Shown here piece by piece: positions 41,901 through 50,374 of a stretch of 64,000 nt of DNA. The stretch is from CAJOLV01 sp045631885 (GTDB lineage: Bacteria; Bacillota_I; Bacilli_A; RFN20; CAG-826): the NCBI GenBank assembly GCA_045631885.1, contig JAZQVN010000035.1:85725-149724 (forward strand). The letters are read 5' to 3'. Position numbers and translations under genes: made by a program. The notes under the pieces were generated by a model. The model was not told where the DNA came from, searched no databases, and saw only the letters and a list, made by a program, of their open reading frames with translations. Position 1 is the first letter of the stretch. The number at the start of each line of letters is the position of its first letter.

Positions 41901-42456
41901 GGACTGGATTGTCATTATTAACTGAATAGATATCTAAGATATCTCCACGATTAGCAAACTGCAAAGATTGGTCAACTTTACTGACCTTAAGATAACCATT
42001 CTTGATTAAATTCAACTTGATTTCTCCTAGGTCATAGGATTGACCTTTTACAAAGTCGATACTCTTCTCAGAAAAGAGAGTTGGATCTGGTAAATATCTA
42101 CAAGCGGACGCTAAGTTAGCAATAACAATTTTTGCTCTTCCTCTAATGATTTCGTTTAGGACATATAAACGCTGAGCCACCATTTCTTTAGATTGCGCTA
42201 AAGTTTGAGCTCTGATTAATTCATCAGTTGGGAACAATAAAACACTATCTTTCCCTAAAAGGGAAACTAGGATTTGATATATCTTTTGAGCTTTATATAA
42301 ATTAGATGTAATTAATAAATATTGTTCGTTATCTTCTTTAAAAGAAAGCGCAGTTAATAAGCTAATTCCAATCGTGTCATCCACGACAAAATGCCCCTTC
42401 TTCTTCAAGAAGGAGGGTATCACCTTATTGTTTTTCAACTTCGTAAATAGGTCCAA
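38977..42456 (-). CDS. mfd: Transcription-repair coupling factor
   Basis: 1159 residues. Mfd removes RNA polymerase stalled at DNA lesions and recruits UvrA. From N- to C-terminus: a UvrB-like region (1-340), the RNA-polymerase-interacting domain around the QFIELQTLEVEGVHRDYLKI segment (near 505-525), then a RecG-like translocase with Walker A CGDVGFGKTEVAF (near 640), the DEEQ box in LLVIDEEQRFGV and SATPIPRTLQ, followed by VENGIDVPNANMIIVE and QIKGRVGRSNRIAYAY. The TRCF C-terminal domain ends the protein. Length and order are normal. It overlaps the next gene and lies 10 bases after pth. Confidence 0.97.
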   Translation of the reverse strand: MDLFTKLKNNKVIPSFLKKKGHFVVDDTIGISLLTALSFKEDNEQYLLITSNLYKAQKIYQILVSLLGKDSVLLFPTDELIRAQTLAQSKEMVAQRLYVLNEIIRGRAKIVIANLASACRYLPDPTLFSEKSIDFVKGQSYDLGEIKLNLIKNGYLKVSKVDQSLQFANRGDILDIYSVNNDNPVRIEFFDNEIESIRYFDLATQVSIKEIDKISILPGNDILLSDEELKEAGEKIFSILEKDQSHMSLTLFENLRNMTESDLMEILEGQPSQKLYKYYSLITKNHFSIFDYCKNYTRILVDTDAIEQANSLMLNESMEYLNELHEKGINISHLELCKDFDRLINPHSYKTISTSKFIEGSDDLTFNVKNVPYVASKRGDALNIIQIYLNEGDKVILNLGKKEQINVIEEGLSALNIPYKAIKEFGIPENCNVGISTLNLSMGFYLPEEKIVYLTAAELFNEKVKTNRFDNRFKEATILKSFEDLEPGDFVVHEYQGIGQFIELQTLEVEGVHRDYLKIAYAGGELLYVPLTQFQLVRKYIGKEGARPRLSRLHSNDWENQKKKIKERVNDLANRLMSLYIERSKIKGFAFKKDDEFSEMFENSFEYELTSDQQIAINEIKADMEKDSPMDRLLCGDVGFGKTEVAFRAIFKAINSGKQAAILCPTTLLARQHYELAIKRFSEFGVKVAVFSRLISDKDENTYIKGLISGEYHLAIGTHRLLSKDIAFKDLGLLVIDEEQRFGVAQKEKIKELKTNVDVLTLSATPIPRTLQISLLGVRSMSKIDTAPQERMPVQTYVAPFNDKVVKELIERELGRNGQVFYMRNNISTIYQCASRLQKMLPFARIAVGHGKMTRDEIEDVMSKFYSGEIDVLVCTSIVENGIDVPNANMIIVEDGERYGLSQLYQIKGRVGRSNRIAYAYLFYSPYKEMNEKAQKRLQALQEFTELGSGYKIARRDLMIRGAGDILGPEQAGFIDSIGLDMYIKLLNEAVQEKLTGEIEQPIEANISLSIDAYIPTSFANDSDKIEIYQEILTAPSLEALARIKARTRDIFGKLPDEVNKLFVKRNIDLLKEDAKVAKMIENPNNIELVLAKDYINIRGIGNILFESMIPYLKTIKVSYIKNEFKIFIFKNKGWLDTLEAILMSLTNIIVQHRAVEVV

Positions 42457-42466
42457 AATGTCCTCC

Positions 42467-43018
42467 TTAGTTGAATTTGCTCATGGCTCGATCAAAGCCG
42501 AATCTAATTGCCTCCTTAATCGCTTCCACTGCATCATGAATGGCTTCATTAATTACTACTCTTTCATCTTTGGATGGTTTACTTAGAACATAATCAATCG
42601 CATCATCTTCAGGTTCACCAATACCGACACGAATTCTTTTGAATTCTTCTGTGCCGAGGTTCTCAATGATGTTTTGTAAACCTTTTTGTCCACCAGAAGA
42701 ACCTTTTTGTCTTAATCTAATCGTTCCAACTGGTAAAGCCATATCATCACAAACAACAATAATGTTAGAAAGGTCAATTTTAAAATAGTTCACCACTTGT
42801 CTAACCGCGGTGCCACTTAAATTCATATAAGTGGTTGGTTTAAATAGCATGACATCTTCATCGAAGATTTGGCCTCTACCAAGGAGACCACAGAAAACTT
42901 CCTTATCAACATCAATTTTTGATAAGTCGCTTAATAAGTCAATAACATCAAAACCCATATTATGACGGGTTCCAGCATATTTCTTACCAGGATTTCCTAA
43001 ACCAACGATTAATAACAT
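42467..43018 (-). CDS. pth: Peptidyl-tRNA hydrolase
   Basis: 183 residues. It recycles peptidyl-tRNA released from ribosomes. Motifs are LLIVGLGNPGKKYAGTRHNM, with catalytic His in TRHN, the FKPTTYMNLSG asparagine loop, and VVCDDMALPVGTIRLRQKGS with the catalytic Asp, then GGQKGLQNII. All known active-site residues are present. It starts the pth-mfd-S4-tilS-ftsH run. In Bacillus the same gene (spoVC) opens the equivalent run. Confidence 0.97.
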   Translation of the reverse strand: MLLIVGLGNPGKKYAGTRHNMGFDVIDLLSDLSKIDVDKEVFCGLLGRGQIFDEDVMLFKPTTYMNLSGTAVRQVVNYFKIDLSNIIVVCDDMALPVGTIRLRQKGSSGGQKGLQNIIENLGTEEFKRIRVGIGEPEDDAIDYVLSKPSKDERVVINEAIHDAVEAIKEAIRFGFDRAMSKFN

Positions 43019-43096
43019 AACTAACCTTTCTGACCGACATTATACAAAAAAATATGCTTTTATGAAAGCATTGATTATTGCTATACTTACTAAGGT

Positions 43097-44059
43097 ATGA
43101 AACAGTTCTTTAAAAGACTCGTAGCGGGTTTAGGTATTGGAGCAGGCGCGGCAATACCAGGAGTATCAGGCGCGGCAATCGCCTTAATCCTTCATGTCTA
43201 CGAAGATATTATCACCGCGGTTAATAATTTTAGAAAAAGATTTGGTTGGGCTATTAAGGTGTTGATCCCAATCCTTATCGGTATCATGATTGCGGTTGTT
43301 ACTTGCGTCATCGTTTTCCATCTCGCTTTCGAATATTGTATGTTCGTTTTAATCTGCGTTTTTGCTGGTTTTTTAATCGGTTCATTCCCAGGTATTACAG
43401 ATAACGTAAAAGGTGTGAAAATTTCCAAAAAACATATCATATCCGCCATTATTGGTGCGATTTTCGTAATTACACTTGGCGTTTTAAGCGTTATTTTAGG
43501 ATCAAAAGGAAGCGCTGTTTCTAATGCATTTTTAGAGATGCCAATTTGGTTATATTTTGTTCTTATTCCGGTCGGGGCAGTTGCTGCGGTGGCATTAACA
43601 GTTCCTGGTTTATCTGGATCATTAATACTCCTCATCATCGGCTTCTATCGTCCACTTATGGACACTACTGTTGCTTTTGGAAAAGAAATCTTCAGCGGAG
43701 ATTGGTCTCACTTTGGACAACTCATCGGAATGCTCGGTTGTTTCGCTATCGGTTGTTTAATCGGTGTGGTTCTCATTTCTAAATTAATGACTTTATTACT
43801 TGCTAAGTTCCATGATGTCACATATTTCGCCATCATCGGTTTTGTCTTAGGTAGTATCTTTGTCTTATTCTTTAACTTTGATATTTTCAATTATTATCAA
43901 TATTGGGCTGGTAACCCAGTTCCAGGAGTGGCTATTAACCCAATCATGCCTATCTACATTGAAATCCCGGTTGGCTTAGTCGTCCTTTGTGGCGCGGCTT
44001 TCTTATCATATTTACTCGTTAAACATAATCGTAATAATCCTGTTTCACAAGAAGAATAA
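43097..44059 (+). CDS. DUF368 membrane transporter (PopT family)
   Basis: 320 residues and about nine membrane segments. It starts MKQFFKRLVAGLGIGAGAAI then PGVSGAAIAL, the DUF368 signature, and a second copy of the pattern (ALTVPGLSGSLILLIIGFY) occurs near residue 170, reflecting the internal repeat of this fold. DUF368 proteins have been shown in other bacteria to recycle undecaprenyl phosphate across the membrane for cell-wall synthesis. That role is likely here but untested. A TATACT box ends 9 bases before the ATG. It is followed by the MarR-exporter unit on the same strand. Confidence 0.88.
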   Translation: MKQFFKRLVAGLGIGAGAAIPGVSGAAIALILHVYEDIITAVNNFRKRFGWAIKVLIPILIGIMIAVVTCVIVFHLAFEYCMFVLICVFAGFLIGSFPGITDNVKGVKISKKHIISAIIGAIFVITLGVLSVILGSKGSAVSNAFLEMPIWLYFVLIPVGAVAAVALTVPGLSGSLILLIIGFYRPLMDTTVAFGKEIFSGDWSHFGQLIGMLGCFAIGCLIGVVLISKLMTLLLAKFHDVTYFAIIGFVLGSIFVLFFNFDIFNYYQYWAGNPVPGVAINPIMPIYIEIPVGLVVLCGAAFLSYLLVKHNRNNPVSQEE

Positions 44060-44071
44060 TAAAATTATATA

Positions 44072-44101
44072 TTGACAAGTTCGCATACGAACAACCATAA
44101 T
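44072..44101 (+). promoter_or_regulatory. marR promoter with palindromic operator
   Basis: TTGACA (44072-44077), 18-base spacer, CATAAT (44096-44101). Inside the spacer is the perfect palindrome GTTCG-CATA-CGAAC (44079-44092), well placed for repression by the MarR protein encoded next. Confidence 0.6.
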
Positions 44102-44119
44102 ATTTTATGCATTTTTATT

Positions 44120-44563
44120 ATGGAAAAGTTTGATTGCAGGAACGACATAATTTATTTAATTAGACACTTATCAAAACTTTTACAAGCCGACTTTGATAGG
44201 AGAGTCGCTGAAGCTGGTTTAACATGCGCGCAAGCTCGTGTTCTTTTATTTATCGGAAGAAAAACTAATTTAGACAAGGTTGAGGTCCATCAAAACGATG
44301 TTCAAAAGGAATTCGCTTTAGCGAAATCAACAGTAAACGGGTTGATATCAAGGTTAGAGAAAAACGACTTCGTTAAAAGAGAAAATGTCAAAAACCATGT
44401 GAATCTGACATTAACGGAGAAAGGTAATAACACCATTTCTCAAATCAGAGAAGGTCGAGTGGCTACGATCAATAAGCTATTTGAAAACCACGATGAAGAA
44501 CAAAAACAAAAATTATTAAATGAATTAAATCAATTGATAAACAACTTGGAAGGAGGAAATTAA
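44120..44563 (+). CDS. MarR family transcriptional regulator
   Basis: 147 residues from the ATG at 44120. An earlier in-frame TTG at 44072 is part of the -35 box and is rejected. The winged helix is clear: QARVLLFIGRKTNLDKVEVH, then QNDVQKEFALAKSTVNGLIS for the recognition helix and KRENVKNHVNLTLTEKG for the wing. MarR dimers usually repress their own unit and release DNA on binding a small molecule or drug. It lies 1 base before an ABC exporter pair, so it is their probable repressor. It binds presumably the GTTCG palindrome in the promoter. Confidence 0.9.
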   Translation: MEKFDCRNDIIYLIRHLSKLLQADFDRRVAEAGLTCAQARVLLFIGRKTNLDKVEVHQNDVQKEFALAKSTVNGLISRLEKNDFVKRENVKNHVNLTLTEKGNNTISQIREGRVATINKLFENHDEEQKQKLLNELNQLINNLEGGN

Positions 44564-44564
44564 G

Positions 44565-46418
44565 ATGATAGAAAAAATTAAGCTCATATTAAAAAGTGTC
44601 AGACAATATAAGAAGTTTGCCATTATCACTCCTATATTTATGGTTTTAGAAACAGCTTTAGAGTGTTTCCTTCCATTTATCATGTCTGTTTTAATCGATA
44701 ACATCGCTTATATTGATGAAGCTTCAGATATTGCAAACCTCACCATTCTTCAAATGAGAGAGGCTGTTGGTATCACCAATAATGCTAATCCACTATTTAA
44801 TCTTTCTATCTTAGGAATCATTTTAGTTTTAGTCGGATTCTCAATGGCGTCTTTAGCGTGTGGTATCCTCGGTGGAAGATTTGCTGCCAAAGCCTCTATC
44901 GGTATGGGTGCTAACTTAAGACAAGACTTATATAGAAAAATGCAAGATTTCAGTTTCAAGAATATTGATAAATTCCATGCATCTAGCTTAATCACAAGAA
45001 TGACCACGGATGTTAATAACGTCCAAATGGCTTTCCAAATGTGTATCCGTATCGTTATTAGAGCTCCTTTAATGATGATATTCTCAGCGATTATGGCGTT
45101 CGTTGCCGGTGGAACAATGGCGTTTATTTTCATCGCCCTCATTCCGTTAGTAGCGTTATGTTTATTCTTCATCGTCAAAGCCGCGATGAAAGTCTTCACA
45201 AGAGTCTTTAAACGTTACGATAAACTTAACGAATCCATTCAAGAAAACGTCTCTGGTGTTAGAGTGGTTAAATCATTTGTTAGAGAAGACTACGAGAAAG
45301 AAAAATTCTCCAAAGCCTCAACTGATATGACTAAAGACTTTATTAAAGCAGAGAAGATTGTCGCTTTAAATAACCCAGTCATGAACACCACTATTCACTT
45401 AAGTAATATCCTAGTCGTTGGCTTTGGTTCATATATCATTTGCACAACTGTTTTAGGTTTAGATGGAGACGACATTTTATTCGGTCAATTATCCATCGGT
45501 CAAATGTCTTCTTTATTAACCTATGGTATCCAAATCTTAACATCGATTATGATGATTTCTTTAATCATGGTTATGCTTACCATGTCATTAGAATCAATTA
45601 GACGTATTGGAGAGGTCTTACAAGAAGAGCCAACCATTAAGAATCCAGATAACCCAATTATGGAAATTCCCGATGGTTCCGTTGACTTCGATGATGTCAA
45701 TTTCAAGTATGTCGATTCCGCAGAAAAAAACACATTAGAAAACCTAAATTTGCATATAAAATCCGGACAATTTATCGGAATTTTAGGTTCAACTGGTTCA
45801 GGTAAAACCAGCTTAGTAAACCTTATTTCTCGTCTTTATGACATCAATGAAGGAAGCCTTAAAGTTGGTGGTTATGATGTGAGGGAATATGACCTAGTTA
45901 AATTAAGAGATGCAGTCTCTGTTGTTTTACAGAAAAATGTCTTATTCTCAGGCACTATTGAGTCTAACCTTCACTGGGGTAATAAAGAAGCGACCGAAGA
46001 AGAGCTTTGGAGCGCTTTAAGAATTGCCCAAGCAGACGAAATAGTAAGAGGAAAAGAAGGACAATTAAAATCAGTCGTTGAACAAGGTGGAAGTAACTTC
46101 TCTGGTGGTCAAAAACAAAGATTATGTATCGCTAGAGCTATCTTAAAGAATCCGAAGATTCTCATTTTAGATGACTCCACTTCCGCTGTTGATACTAAAA
46201 CAGATAAATTAATTAGAAAAGGATTAAAAGAGGACTTACCACATATGACAAAAATCGTCATTGCTCAACGTATTTCCTCAATTGAAGACGCAGATCAAAT
46301 TGTCATTATGGATGATGGCCATATTGATGCGATTGGTACGCACGCGGAATTAATTAAAACTAATAAGATTTATCAAGAAGTCTACTATACACAAAATGCG
46401 ATAGGAGGTAAGAAATAA
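44565..46418 (+). CDS. Heterodimeric ABC exporter subunit with degenerate ATP site
   Basis: 617 residues: six membrane helices (residues 1-330) and one ATPase domain. Walker A is GSTGSGKT near residue 413, the signature is FSGGQKQR and Walker B is ILILDDSTSAVD, so the catalytic glutamate is replaced by aspartate. That change marks one half of heterodimeric exporters such as BmrCD or TM287/288. Intact coupling helices and the VVKSFVRED segment are present. It follows marR by 1 base with a GGAGG Shine-Dalgarno and overlaps the next subunit by one base (TAATG), so the two are made together. Likely a multidrug or lipid-linked exporter; substrate unknown. Confidence 0.92.
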   Translation: MIEKIKLILKSVRQYKKFAIITPIFMVLETALECFLPFIMSVLIDNIAYIDEASDIANLTILQMREAVGITNNANPLFNLSILGIILVLVGFSMASLACGILGGRFAAKASIGMGANLRQDLYRKMQDFSFKNIDKFHASSLITRMTTDVNNVQMAFQMCIRIVIRAPLMMIFSAIMAFVAGGTMAFIFIALIPLVALCLFFIVKAAMKVFTRVFKRYDKLNESIQENVSGVRVVKSFVREDYEKEKFSKASTDMTKDFIKAEKIVALNNPVMNTTIHLSNILVVGFGSYIICTTVLGLDGDDILFGQLSIGQMSSLLTYGIQILTSIMMISLIMVMLTMSLESIRRIGEVLQEEPTIKNPDNPIMEIPDGSVDFDDVNFKYVDSAEKNTLENLNLHIKSGQFIGILGSTGSGKTSLVNLISRLYDINEGSLKVGGYDVREYDLVKLRDAVSVVLQKNVLFSGTIESNLHWGNKEATEEELWSALRIAQADEIVRGKEGQLKSVVEQGGSNFSGGQKQRLCIARAILKNPKILILDDSTSAVDTKTDKLIRKGLKEDLPHMTKIVIAQRISSIEDADQIVIMDDGHIDAIGTHAELIKTNKIYQEVYYTQNAIGGKK

Positions 46419-48406
46419 TGCCACCCGTAAGAATGAGAGAACGTGGACGCGCCAAAAAAGGCACGATGAAACGTTTAGTTAAAATTTTATTTAAGAAATA
46501 TCCATTCCAATTAATCCTATCTGCTTTGTGCGTAGTGTTTAATGTTTTCGGAAACCTTTGCAGTTCCATTTTCGCTGGATTAATTTCTGGTGTTTTAACA
46601 AGTGGAATTATCGCTAATGGAGGACCATTCAACCCATTAGATATTTCTACCTTCTATGATGCTGAGGTTTTCGGTGGAAGTATCACAGTCCACACCAATA
46701 TCCCAATTCTTTTAATCGGAATGGGTTCCATTTATTTCGTTGGTATTTTTGCTTCTTGGACATGGAGCAGAACTATGGCCATCGTTACACAAAAATACAT
46801 GAACGAATTCCGTATTAAGATGTTCTCGCACATGCAAGATTTACCAATTAAGTATTTCGATACACACCCACACGGTGCGATTATGTCTTTATACACAAAC
46901 GATGTCGATACAATTAGACAATTTATTTCTCAAACTCTCCCAGAATCTTTGAGAACTGTTTTATCAGTCTTATTCTGTATCACAGTTATGTTAATCAATA
47001 GCGTTTGGATGACATTAGTGGTCTTATTAGGCTCATTCTTTATGATTATGAGCACCAAGGTTATCGGTGGTAAAGCTAGCAAATACTTCATCAAGCAACA
47101 AATGCATACCGGTATTGTTGAAGGTAACATTGAAGAATCTATTAAAGGTTTGAAGGTGATTAAAGTATTTAATCATGAAGATGAATCAGCCGAACAATTC
47201 AATCAATTAAATGAACAATTAAGAGAATATGCGACCACAGCGAATATTCACGGTAATATTACCGCGCCTATTAATGGTAATATCGGTAACTTTATGTATG
47301 TTTTATCCGCTTTATTAGCCTGTTTAGTCTTCACTATTCCAGGATTTAAGAATTTAACAATTATTGCTGGCTTTGTTGAAGTATCACATTCCGCTTTCTA
47401 TTCAATGGTCGTTAGCTTCTTAATGATGACTAGAATGTTTACAAATAACATCACCCAATTCTCACAACAAGTGACATTTATCGTCCTTGGTATGGCGGGC
47501 GCTTCTCGTTGCTTTGACTTATTGGAAGAAAAAGTCGAAGAAGATAATGGTTATGTCAGTTTGGTTAATATAACCAAAGATGAAGACGGCACGATTCATG
47601 AAACCGAAGAACACACCAGATTATATGGATGGAAACACCCACATGGTGATGGCACTCTCACATATACTGAATTAAAAGGCGATATCTTATTAGATAATGT
47701 CGATTTCGGTTATGTTGAAGGTAAATTAGTCTTACACAATATCTCTATCTTTGCTAGACCAGGCGAACAAATCGCTTTGGTTGGCGCAACAGGTGCTGGC
47801 AAGACCACGATTACAAACTTAATCAATAGATTCTATCCTCTCGCTGATGGAAAAGTGAGATACGATGGTATCAATATTAATAAGATTAAAAAAGGCGATT
47901 TAAGAAGATCTTTAGGCATCGTTTTACAAGATGTTAACTTATTTACTGGAACAGTAATGGATAATATTAGATACGGCAAATTAGATGCGACTGATGAAGA
48001 AGTTTATCAAGCTGCGAAGATTGCTAACGCTTACGATTTCATTATGCGTTTACCAGAAGGATTTAACACGATGTTAACTGGTGATGGATCTAACTTATCA
48101 CAAGGTCAAAGACAATTATTATCTATTGCTAGAGCGGCAGTTGCCGACGCCCCTGTTATGATTCTCGATGAAGCGACAAGTTCTATCGATACTCGTACTG
48201 AAAAATTAGTCCAAGATGGCATGACCCAATTAATGGAAGGTCGTACAGTCTTTGTTATCGCACATAGATTATCCACGATTCAAAATAGCGATGCGATTAT
48301 GGTCTTAGACCAAGGCAAGATTATCGAAAGAGGTAATCATAAGACATTAATTGACCAAAAGGGTGTCTACTATCAACTCTATACCGGAGCGTTCGAATTA
48401 GAATAA
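46418..48406 (+). CDS. Heterodimeric ABC exporter subunit with canonical ATP site
   Basis: 662 residues: six membrane helices and an ATPase with Walker A GATGAGKT, signature LSQGQRQ and Walker B VMILDEATSSIDTRTE, containing the catalytic glutamate missing from its partner. The start begins MPPVRMRERGRAKKGTMKRL, a basic N-terminus typical of this partner subunit. A 45-residue insert (DNGYVSLVNITKDEDGTIHE and nearby) precedes the ATPase domain. The start codon overlaps the stop of the upstream subunit, and its own stop overlaps the start of the phosphatase gene, so the three are coupled. Confidence 0.92.
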   Translation: MPPVRMRERGRAKKGTMKRLVKILFKKYPFQLILSALCVVFNVFGNLCSSIFAGLISGVLTSGIIANGGPFNPLDISTFYDAEVFGGSITVHTNIPILLIGMGSIYFVGIFASWTWSRTMAIVTQKYMNEFRIKMFSHMQDLPIKYFDTHPHGAIMSLYTNDVDTIRQFISQTLPESLRTVLSVLFCITVMLINSVWMTLVVLLGSFFMIMSTKVIGGKASKYFIKQQMHTGIVEGNIEESIKGLKVIKVFNHEDESAEQFNQLNEQLREYATTANIHGNITAPINGNIGNFMYVLSALLACLVFTIPGFKNLTIIAGFVEVSHSAFYSMVVSFLMMTRMFTNNITQFSQQVTFIVLGMAGASRCFDLLEEKVEEDNGYVSLVNITKDEDGTIHETEEHTRLYGWKHPHGDGTLTYTELKGDILLDNVDFGYVEGKLVLHNISIFARPGEQIALVGATGAGKTTITNLINRFYPLADGKVRYDGININKIKKGDLRRSLGIVLQDVNLFTGTVMDNIRYGKLDATDEEVYQAAKIANAYDFIMRLPEGFNTMLTGDGSNLSQGQRQLLSIARAAVADAPVMILDEATSSIDTRTEKLVQDGMTQLMEGRTVFVIAHRLSTIQNSDAIMVLDQGKIIERGNHKTLIDQKGVYYQLYTGAFELE

Positions 48407-48825
48407 TGAAAATCATCTTTGTTTGTCATGGCTCCATATGTCGTTCTCCTGCCGCGGAGATGATATTTAAACAATTAAATAATGAGCACGAGGTCATTTC
48501 TCGTGCTTTAACTTTTGAAGAAATTGGTCATGATATCTATCCACCAATGAAAAGGGAATTAACTAGAAGAGGAATTCCTTTTACTAGACACTATGCTACC
48601 TACTTAACAAAAGAAGATTTTGATAACTGCGATTATCTCTTTTATATGGATGATGAAAACCGTTATATGCTCGTGAGAAGATTTGGTGAGAATAAGAAAA
48701 TATTACCTATTTATCACTTCACAAATTCTATCTTCGAAATAGAGGATCCATGGTATACGGACAATTTTGAAAAGGTGGTAACTCAAATCACCACCTGTAT
48801 CAAAGATATTATCAAAAACATTTAA
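48406..48825 (+). CDS. Low molecular weight protein tyrosine phosphatase
   Basis: 139 residues. The P-loop CHGSICRS near residue 7-14 is the C-x5-R-S catalytic site, and the general acid is in EDPWYTDNF near residue 112 (the usual DP). It dephosphorylates tyrosine, or arginine if related to YwlE; the residue after the P-loop that separates these cannot be read reliably. It shares the TAATG junction with the ABC exporter subunit, an unusual position for this enzyme. A terminator follows at once, so this is the end of the marR unit. Confidence 0.88.
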   Translation: MKIIFVCHGSICRSPAAEMIFKQLNNEHEVISRALTFEEIGHDIYPPMKRELTRRGIPFTRHYATYLTKEDFDNCDYLFYMDDENRYMLVRRFGENKKILPIYHFTNSIFEIEDPWYTDNFEKVVTQITTCIKDIIKNI

Positions 48826-48826
48826 T

Positions 48827-49567
48827 TTAGCCCAGTTCTACTGGGTTTTTTCTTAGTTTTAGTAAATATAACGCAAGAATATATAATCCTGAGATTAAGG
48901 CAACAAATACGTTAATTAAGTAGTACCATAAGACGTTGTTTACGTAATAAAGTCTCTCAAATAAGAAGTCATTACAAATATTAAATAATAGATGTAAGCC
49001 TATGCACGCGTATAGACAATTTCCGTAACAGTACATGAAGCCAAGAACTAGTCCTAAACCGAATGTATAAACAATAATAATGAGGTCCGCTGGGTTGAAT
49101 GTTGAGAAGAAATGAGTGATATGACATAAAGCAAACACACCAGCGGAAATGAGAATTTTGGTTAACTTATTTTCATAATTTAAATTGGAAATTAATAGGT
49201 GTCTAAAGATGAGCTCTTCCACCACGACGACTAAGATGATATGGATAACCGCTAAGATATCGGAGAAGTCAAATCTTGGTTCCATCACTTCTTGAAATAT
49301 CCAAGCATAAGATAAATTGCTGATACAAATAATAACAACTGGTAAAAGTAACAAGAAATAAGGGATATTCATTTTTGGCAATGGCTTAAATAAACCCTCT
49401 TGTCTACGGCTAAACAAAATGATGAACAATAAGCATGCCACATAAAACGCAATTTCAATCCCGTAATAAATATATGGATTATTTGTAATTAATCCCGTTG
49501 GGAATGTTGATACACCAACATAAAAGATGATGATTAAAGCAATATCCACTACTCGATTTCTGGACAT
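48827..49567 (-). CDS. CPBP family intramembrane metalloprotease
   Basis: 246 residues with about seven to eight membrane helices. The CPBP motifs appear in order: VVEELIFRHL with the Glu-Glu pair, FALCHITHF with a histidine, and GLHLLFNICNDF with His and Asn. Relatives are Rce1-like proteases that act on prenylated or bacteriocin-type peptides, but most bacterial members are of unknown role. The gene overlaps lgt by 19 bases, so they are translated together; the link to lipoprotein processing is open. Confidence 0.85.
   Translation of the reverse strand: MSRNRVVDIALIIIFYVGVSTFPTGLITNNPYIYYGIEIAFYVACLLFIILFSRRQEGLFKPLPKMNIPYFLLLLPVVIICISNLSYAWIFQEVMEPRFDFSDILAVIHIILVVVVEELIFRHLLISNLNYENKLTKILISAGVFALCHITHFFSTFNPADLIIIVYTFGLGLVLGFMYCYGNCLYACIGLHLLFNICNDFLFERLYYVNNVLWYYLINVFVALISGLYILALYLLKLRKNPVELG
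48829..48852 (+). terminator. Terminator of the marR-exporter-phosphatase unit
   Basis: CCCAGT-TCT-ACTGGG stem followed by seven Ts on the plus strand. Confidence 0.88.
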
Positions 49568-50292
49568 GACTTATTCTCCACAAAAACCTTTTTCTTTAAG
49601 AAAATGAATAAAGGCACTATCGCTATCCAAATTAAGATACACCAGAATTGGCTTGGTGAAATAAATGGAATAAATCCACCACGAGGATCGTCTCTAAAAA
49701 ATTCAATGATGAATCTCCAAATTGAATAGGAACCTAGATAAACGATAAAAGTGTATTTAAATTTGAATTTGAAAACTAATAATAGTAACACCGCGGTCAA
49801 GATGAATAAGAAGATTGATTCATATAATTGGGTTGGTAAAACTGCTTTATCTAAAATTGGGAAATACATATCTAAAGGTGTATTCGTGGTCATCCCATAA
49901 CAACAGCCATCTAAAAAGCAGCCAATTCTTCCTAATGCATGTGCTAATGTAATCGCTGGAGGAGCAATAATAACCACTTCTTCGATCTTCATCGTGGAAT
50001 CTTTCTTAATAAATAAGAAATAAGTTAATAAGAAGCCTAATACTCCACCGAATAGACCACCGAAGAATGTTAATTTCCATTCCCATTTTAAGTCATAAAT
50101 GGCTTGGAATATTAAAGCAAATAAAATACCAAACGCCACCGCAAAAGATGAGCAAATCAGAACATCAATAATATCTCTTTTAGAGAACTTCTTTTTCCAA
50201 AAATAAAAAGCCACCAAGATGAACGCCGCTATTACGCCGACAATTATCATCAAGACATACGAATCAATAAAGCCAAATATTAATGGATACAT
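49549..50292 (-). CDS. lgt: Prolipoprotein diacylglyceryl transferase
   Basis: 247 residues from the ATG at 50292. A longer frame reaches a TTG at 50367, but that part runs through a terminator hairpin and the family normally starts right at MYPLIFGFIDSYVLM, so I chose 50292. It transfers diacylglycerol from phosphatidylglycerol to the lipobox cysteine. The Lgt signature HALGRIGCFLDGCCYG (around residue 120) and the later VLPTQLYES and RFIIEFFRDDPRG are present; the catalytic His and Arg are kept. TATAAT lies 10 bases before the ATG with no Shine-Dalgarno. It serves lipoproteins such as the one at 24728-27460. Confidence 0.9.
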   Translation of the reverse strand: MYPLIFGFIDSYVLMIIVGVIAAFILVAFYFWKKKFSKRDIIDVLICSSFAVAFGILFALIFQAIYDLKWEWKLTFFGGLFGGVLGFLLTYFLFIKKDSTMKIEEVVIIAPPAITLAHALGRIGCFLDGCCYGMTTNTPLDMYFPILDKAVLPTQLYESIFLFILTAVLLLLVFKFKFKYTFIVYLGSYSIWRFIIEFFRDDPRGGFIPFISPSQFWCILIWIAIVPLFIFLKKKVFVENKSCPEIE

Positions 50293-50330
50293 AAGTATAC
50301 TTATTATAAATAATATATTTTCTAAATAAA

Positions 50331-50358
50331 ACAAAAGCGACTTTTTTAAAGCCGCTTC
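50331..50358 (-). terminator. Terminator of the mntA-hepT unit
   Basis: Minus strand AAGCGGCTTT / AAAGTCGCTT stem with one mismatch, followed by TTTTGTTTTAT. It covers the upstream part of the alternative lgt start. Confidence 0.7.
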
Positions 50359-50374
50359 CGTTTTCAATGTCCGA

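Noticed and set aside
42374..42586. Plus-strand frame over the pth-mfd junction
   Set aside because: Antisense shadow of two highly conserved genes.
44072..44119. TTG start at 44072 for marR
   Set aside because: The TTG is the TTGACA -35 box, and the 16 extra residues do not resemble MarR N-termini.
44565..48406. Bacteriocin exporter for the Nif11-type peptide
   Set aside because: Both ABC subunits lack an N-terminal C39 peptidase domain and are 14 kb away under MarR control.
50293..50367. TTG start at 50367 for lgt
   Set aside because: This part overlaps a terminator hairpin and has no counterpart in Lgt proteins.
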